A stretch of 7,892 nt of DNA from Actinomycetota bacterium (GTDB lineage Bacteria; Actinomycetota; UBA4738; HRBIN12): contig SIRV01000027.1 in NCBI GenBank assembly GCA_004366195.1, positions 1 through 7,892 on the forward strand, read 5' to 3'. The translations under genes were made by a program, and so were the position numbers. A model generated the notes under the pieces. The model worked only from the letters and a program-made list of their open reading frames with translations. It searched no databases and was not told the DNA's origin. Shown here in pieces: positions 6,071 to 7,892 of this stretch. Position 1 is the stretch's first letter; the number at the start of each line of letters is the position of its first letter.

Positions 6071-6479
6071 GGGTGGGGGCGCCCGGTGCGCCCCGTAAGC
6101 GCTCGTCCACCGTGAGGAGCGTGAGCTCGAAAACGCGGGCCGTGGCGACCAGGAAGCGGTCGGCAGGGTCCCGGTGGGGAAGGCCCACCTCCCGCACGGC
6201 CAGAGCGACCTCGTGGGTGATGGGCGCCTCCTCCATGGGGAGCAGCTGGAAGGCCCGCGCGACCCAGGACTGGAACGAGGGCGCGAGACGCACCCGGCCG
6301 CTGGCGTCGAGCATGCCGAGCTCCCACACGGAGATCGGCGACAGCCAGAGGTCCCCCAAGGCCGCGTCGATGGCCTTCCGGAGGCCGTCGGGGAGCCGGG
6401 GCGAGCCCGTCAGGTACCAGAACCAGACGTGCGTATCGAGCAGGTAGGGAGGCCCGGCCCGGCGTCGGCCGGATCTCAG
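6060..6479 (-). CDS. vapC: VapC-type PIN-domain ribonuclease toxin
   Basis: A 139-residue PIN-domain protein, expected to be an Mg-dependent endoribonuclease that cuts RNA when freed from its antitoxin. The acidic active site is complete: YLLDTHVWFW (D15), SVWELGML (E53), HRDPADRFLVATA (D104/D107) and LLTVDERL (D125). Its length is normal for VapC. The start is unusual: no ATG, GTG or TTG exists in frame near the conserved YLLDTH motif. A CTG at 6477-6479 overlaps the antitoxin stop (CTGA) and has GGGAGGT six bases upstream, so I place the start there, giving a short Arg-rich leader. A point change from GTG, or a sequencing error, would also explain it. It is co-transcribed after vapB. It probably binds the antitoxin tightly and shares autoregulation. 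Confidence 0.88.
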   Translation of the reverse strand: MRSGRRRAGPPYLLDTHVWFWYLTGSPRLPDGLRKAIDAALGDLWLSPISVWELGMLDASGRVRLAPSFQSWVARAFQLLPMEEAPITHEVALAVREVGLPHRDPADRFLVATARVFELTLLTVDERLRGAPGAPTRSS

Positions 6480-6712
6480 CGCAACACCTCCCAGGCCTCC
6501 TCGGGCAGCGGCTCCAGGACGTCCCCGAGCTCCTCGGCGCTTCCCCGCATGGCACCGAAGGCGCTGTGGGTCGGCTTCCGGGGTGGTGCTGGCACGACCT
6601 GTGCGATGGGGACCCCGCGCTTCGTGACGAGCAGCGGTCGCCGGGTGCGTCGCACGCGCTCCAGCGCCGCCAGACATGTGGCCTTGAATCTCGAGACCGG
6701 CAGGACGTCCAT
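6476..6712 (-). CDS. vapB: Phd/YefM-type antitoxin of the VapC toxin
   Basis: A 78-residue antitoxin of the prevent-host-death/YefM family. The N-terminal DNA-binding part shows the signature DVLPVSRFKATCLAALERV followed by RRPLLVTKRGVPIAQVVPAP (about 25-44). The C-terminal toxin-binding tail SAFGAMRGSAEELGDVLEP matches the usual pattern of a small-residue loop, then G-x2-G-x8-D-x2-EP, ending in W. I chose the ATG at 6710-6712 because GGAGG (6719-6723) lies 6 bases upstream; a TTG two codons earlier would sit directly on that site. The gene overlaps the toxin start by four bases. It should bind its own AT-rich promoter, which contains repeated motifs, and neutralise the PIN-domain toxin. Confidence 0.9.
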   Translation of the reverse strand: MDVLPVSRFKATCLAALERVRRTRRPLLVTKRGVPIAQVVPAPPRKPTHSAFGAMRGSAEELGDVLEPLPEEAWEVLR

Positions 6713-6729
6713 CACCAACCTCCATCGAG

Positions 6730-6759
6730 TATCTAACCATGGTCAAGTTCTATGGTCAA
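6730..6759 (-). promoter_or_regulatory. vapBC promoter with repeated operator-like motif
   Basis: On the minus strand TTGACC (6754-6759) is followed after 17 bases by TTAGAT (6731-6736), or after 18 by TAGATA (6730-6735), a strong match to a vegetative promoter in an AT-rich island. The word TTGACCAT occurs twice, 13 bases apart (6752-6759 and 6739-6746), and the second copy overlaps the palindrome ACCATGGT (6736-6743). Antitoxins of this family repress their own promoter, so these repeats are good operator candidates. Transcription would start only about a dozen bases before the ATG, leaving a very short leader. Confidence 0.55.
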
Positions 6760-6878
6760 CATGCTTTCGGTCGGGCTCTCGCGCGTCGTCGCTCCACTGG
6801 CCTTCGAGCTCGACCGGGATCTCGGGTGCGGTGCGGCTGCCTCCGCCGAAGTGTCCGACGGTCGAACCGAAGAGGCAC

Positions 6879-7892
6879 CTAGGAGGCCCCGGTCCCGGGT
6901 CGGACGTCGAGCACGATCAGGTCCGAGGTGCCACCATCGGCCGCCGTGCCGGGTCCGACGACGAAAACGATCGGAACGGGCGGTCCCGTCGCGGAGCGGA
7001 GCTCGAGGGCGACCTCGAAGACGCCGGGCTCGGTCTCGATGACCTCCGCGCGGCTCCAGTCGCGGTAGCTCCCGCCGGCGAGCGGCAGGCAACCCCCCAC
7101 GCCGGCGCGGCACCGGTCCAGGACGTCCTGTGTGGCCGTGGGCGAGAGGTACGTCTCCGACCGGCCCCAGGCGTCCAGGAAGCGCACGACGAGGTACTCG
7201 GCGTCCTCGCGGGTGGGCGGCGGTGGGAGCTCGGGCGCGCTCGGTGGGCGCCAGGCCCACAGGTGCATCGGCGCCTCAGGGGAGCCGATGTGGAGCGAGT
7301 TCCCCATCCACACGTTGTCGACCTGCTCGACCACGGCCACGGACCCCGCCGGGATCGACCGGCCGTCCGAGGAGCGGATCGTCTCGTCGATCGCGCGCTG
7401 GACGTCCTGGGGACCGCCCGGGACCTCGACCCAGCCGAGGTCGGGGTACCACGCGTCCGGGATCCCGCAGTTCCAGGCGAACACCGCCGTCTCGATCGCG
7501 GCGCCGTGCACGTAGCATTCACCGTGGTCCAGCGGGAGCCGGCCGAGACCCTGCCACCGGTCCTCGGCGGGGAGATACTGGGCGCTGTCCGCTCCGTAGT
7601 CCCAGGCGATCAGGCGATCCTGGAACCGAACGGCCTCCGAGGCCTGGGGCGAGAGCGGGGGATCCGGCAGCCGGCGCCAGGTGTCCGTCTTCGGGTCGTA
7701 GCCGAGCGCGATCGCGGTCGGTGTCTCGGCCCAGTTGCGGCGGTCGAGGTCGGACCCCACGGCGATCACCTCGCGACCGGTCCACACCGCGTTCGCGAGG
7801 TTGACGCCCATCGGCGCCTCGGCGATCTCCCGCCACGCGCCGGTCGCCGGGTCGAGCGCCGCGCCCTGCACCGTGGTCGGCGAGTCCCGGTC
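6879..7892 (-). CDS. Kelch-like beta-propeller protein, C-terminal part (5' end outside window)
   Basis: 337 residues of a frame open to the window edge, ending with TAG at 6879-6881. Kelch-type blade motifs recur: ALDPATGAWREIAEAP (12-27), GYDPKTDTWRRLPDPP (64-79) and a weaker QYLPAEDRWQGLGRLP (105-120), with VWTGREVIAVG and FQDRLIAWDYG as the following strands. This matches secreted or lipid-anchored kelch-repeat proteins common in actinobacteria. After a Pro-rich hinge (about 217-228) a separate ~110-residue C-terminal domain begins (DAEYLVVRFLDAWGRSETYLSP), which may be NTF2-like, with paired Cys in DRCRAGVGGCLPL (261 and 268) that could form a disulfide outside the cell. No enzyme motif is seen; a binding or structural surface role is likely but unproven. 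A signal peptide, if present, lies outside the window. Confidence 0.7.
   Translation of the reverse strand, partial: DRDSPTTVQGAALDPATGAWREIAEAPMGVNLANAVWTGREVIAVGSDLDRRNWAETPTAIALGYDPKTDTWRRLPDPPLSPQASEAVRFQDRLIAWDYGADSAQYLPAEDRWQGLGRLPLDHGECYVHGAAIETAVFAWNCGIPDAWYPDLGWVEVPGGPQDVQRAIDETIRSSDGRSIPAGSVAVVEQVDNVWMGNSLHIGSPEAPMHLWAWRPPSAPELPPPPTREDAEYLVVRFLDAWGRSETYLSPTATQDVLDRCRAGVGGCLPLAGGSYRDWSRAEVIETEPGVFEVALELRSATGPPVPIVFVVGPGTAADGGTSDLIVLDVRPGTGAS

Noticed and set aside
5074..6555. A single 493-codon minus-strand gene spanning potC and vapBC
   Set aside because: Only the piece around 5917-6070 looks like protein (PIN remnant); the rest is antisense to potC or out of frame with vapC.
6713..6718. 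TTG start of the antitoxin two codons upstream
   Set aside because: It abuts the GGAGG site with no spacing, whereas the ATG at 6712 has a 6-base gap.
6480..6746. Extension of vapC back to an upstream ATG at 6746
   Set aside because: It would read through the whole antitoxin gene out of frame and gives a product unlike any PIN-domain N-terminus.
6859..6875. Possible hairpin GTCCGAC/GGTCGAAC after the kelch-like gene
   Set aside because: Mismatched arms and essentially no loop; not a plausible stem.
1..7892. tRNA, rRNA, CRISPR array, insertion sequence or phage genes
   Set aside because: No cloverleaf, repeat-spacer pattern, transposase motif or terminal inverted repeats were seen on either strand.

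Overview
This 7.9 kb window is very GC-rich. Its start codons, strong GGAGG-type ribosome binding sites, Tat-type lipoprotein signal and kelch-like surface protein suggest an environmental actinobacterium, or a Chloroflexota-like relative. This is inferred from style alone; there is no marker gene in the window. Both ends of the window cut genes.

Left part (1-1861): the 3' end of a major-facilitator transporter on the + strand converges, with a one-base gap, on a two-gene minus-strand operon. That operon holds a chimeric metallophosphoesterase gene (1106-1861) and a nucleotidyltransferase-fold gene (354-1106), joined by a TGATG stop/start overlap. The chimeric gene is the most unusual object here. 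Its first ~50 codons read as the N-terminus of an APC-family amino-acid permease, and the rest reads as the C-terminal two thirds of a GNDD/GHIH calcineurin-like phosphoesterase. The phosphoesterase N-terminus with its first metal-binding motifs is absent.

Centre (1862-5916): a divergent intergenic region with a plausible promoter leads into a four-gene polyamine-type ABC importer operon in the order binding protein (potD-like), ATPase (potA-like), permease (potB-like), permease (potC-like). The genes are tightly packed: 31 nt, an ATGA overlap, then 4 nt. The Tat-exported lipoprotein would capture the ligand outside the cell, the two six-helix permeases form the channel, and the ATPase energises uptake. 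The precise ligand cannot be read from the sequence.

Right part (5917-7892): a minus-strand type II toxin-antitoxin module (Phd/YefM-type antitoxin plus PIN-domain VapC toxin) has its own AT-rich promoter with a repeated TTGACCAT motif. The toxin seems to start at a CTG overlapping the antitoxin stop. The 143 bp between vapC and potC contain the decayed C-terminus of a second, unrelated PIN-domain protein and two short hairpins that may end the convergent transcripts. The window closes with the 3' part of a minus-strand kelch-like beta-propeller protein with an extra C-terminal domain.

No stretch over 300 bp lacks a gene. No RNA gene, insertion sequence or CRISPR array was seen.
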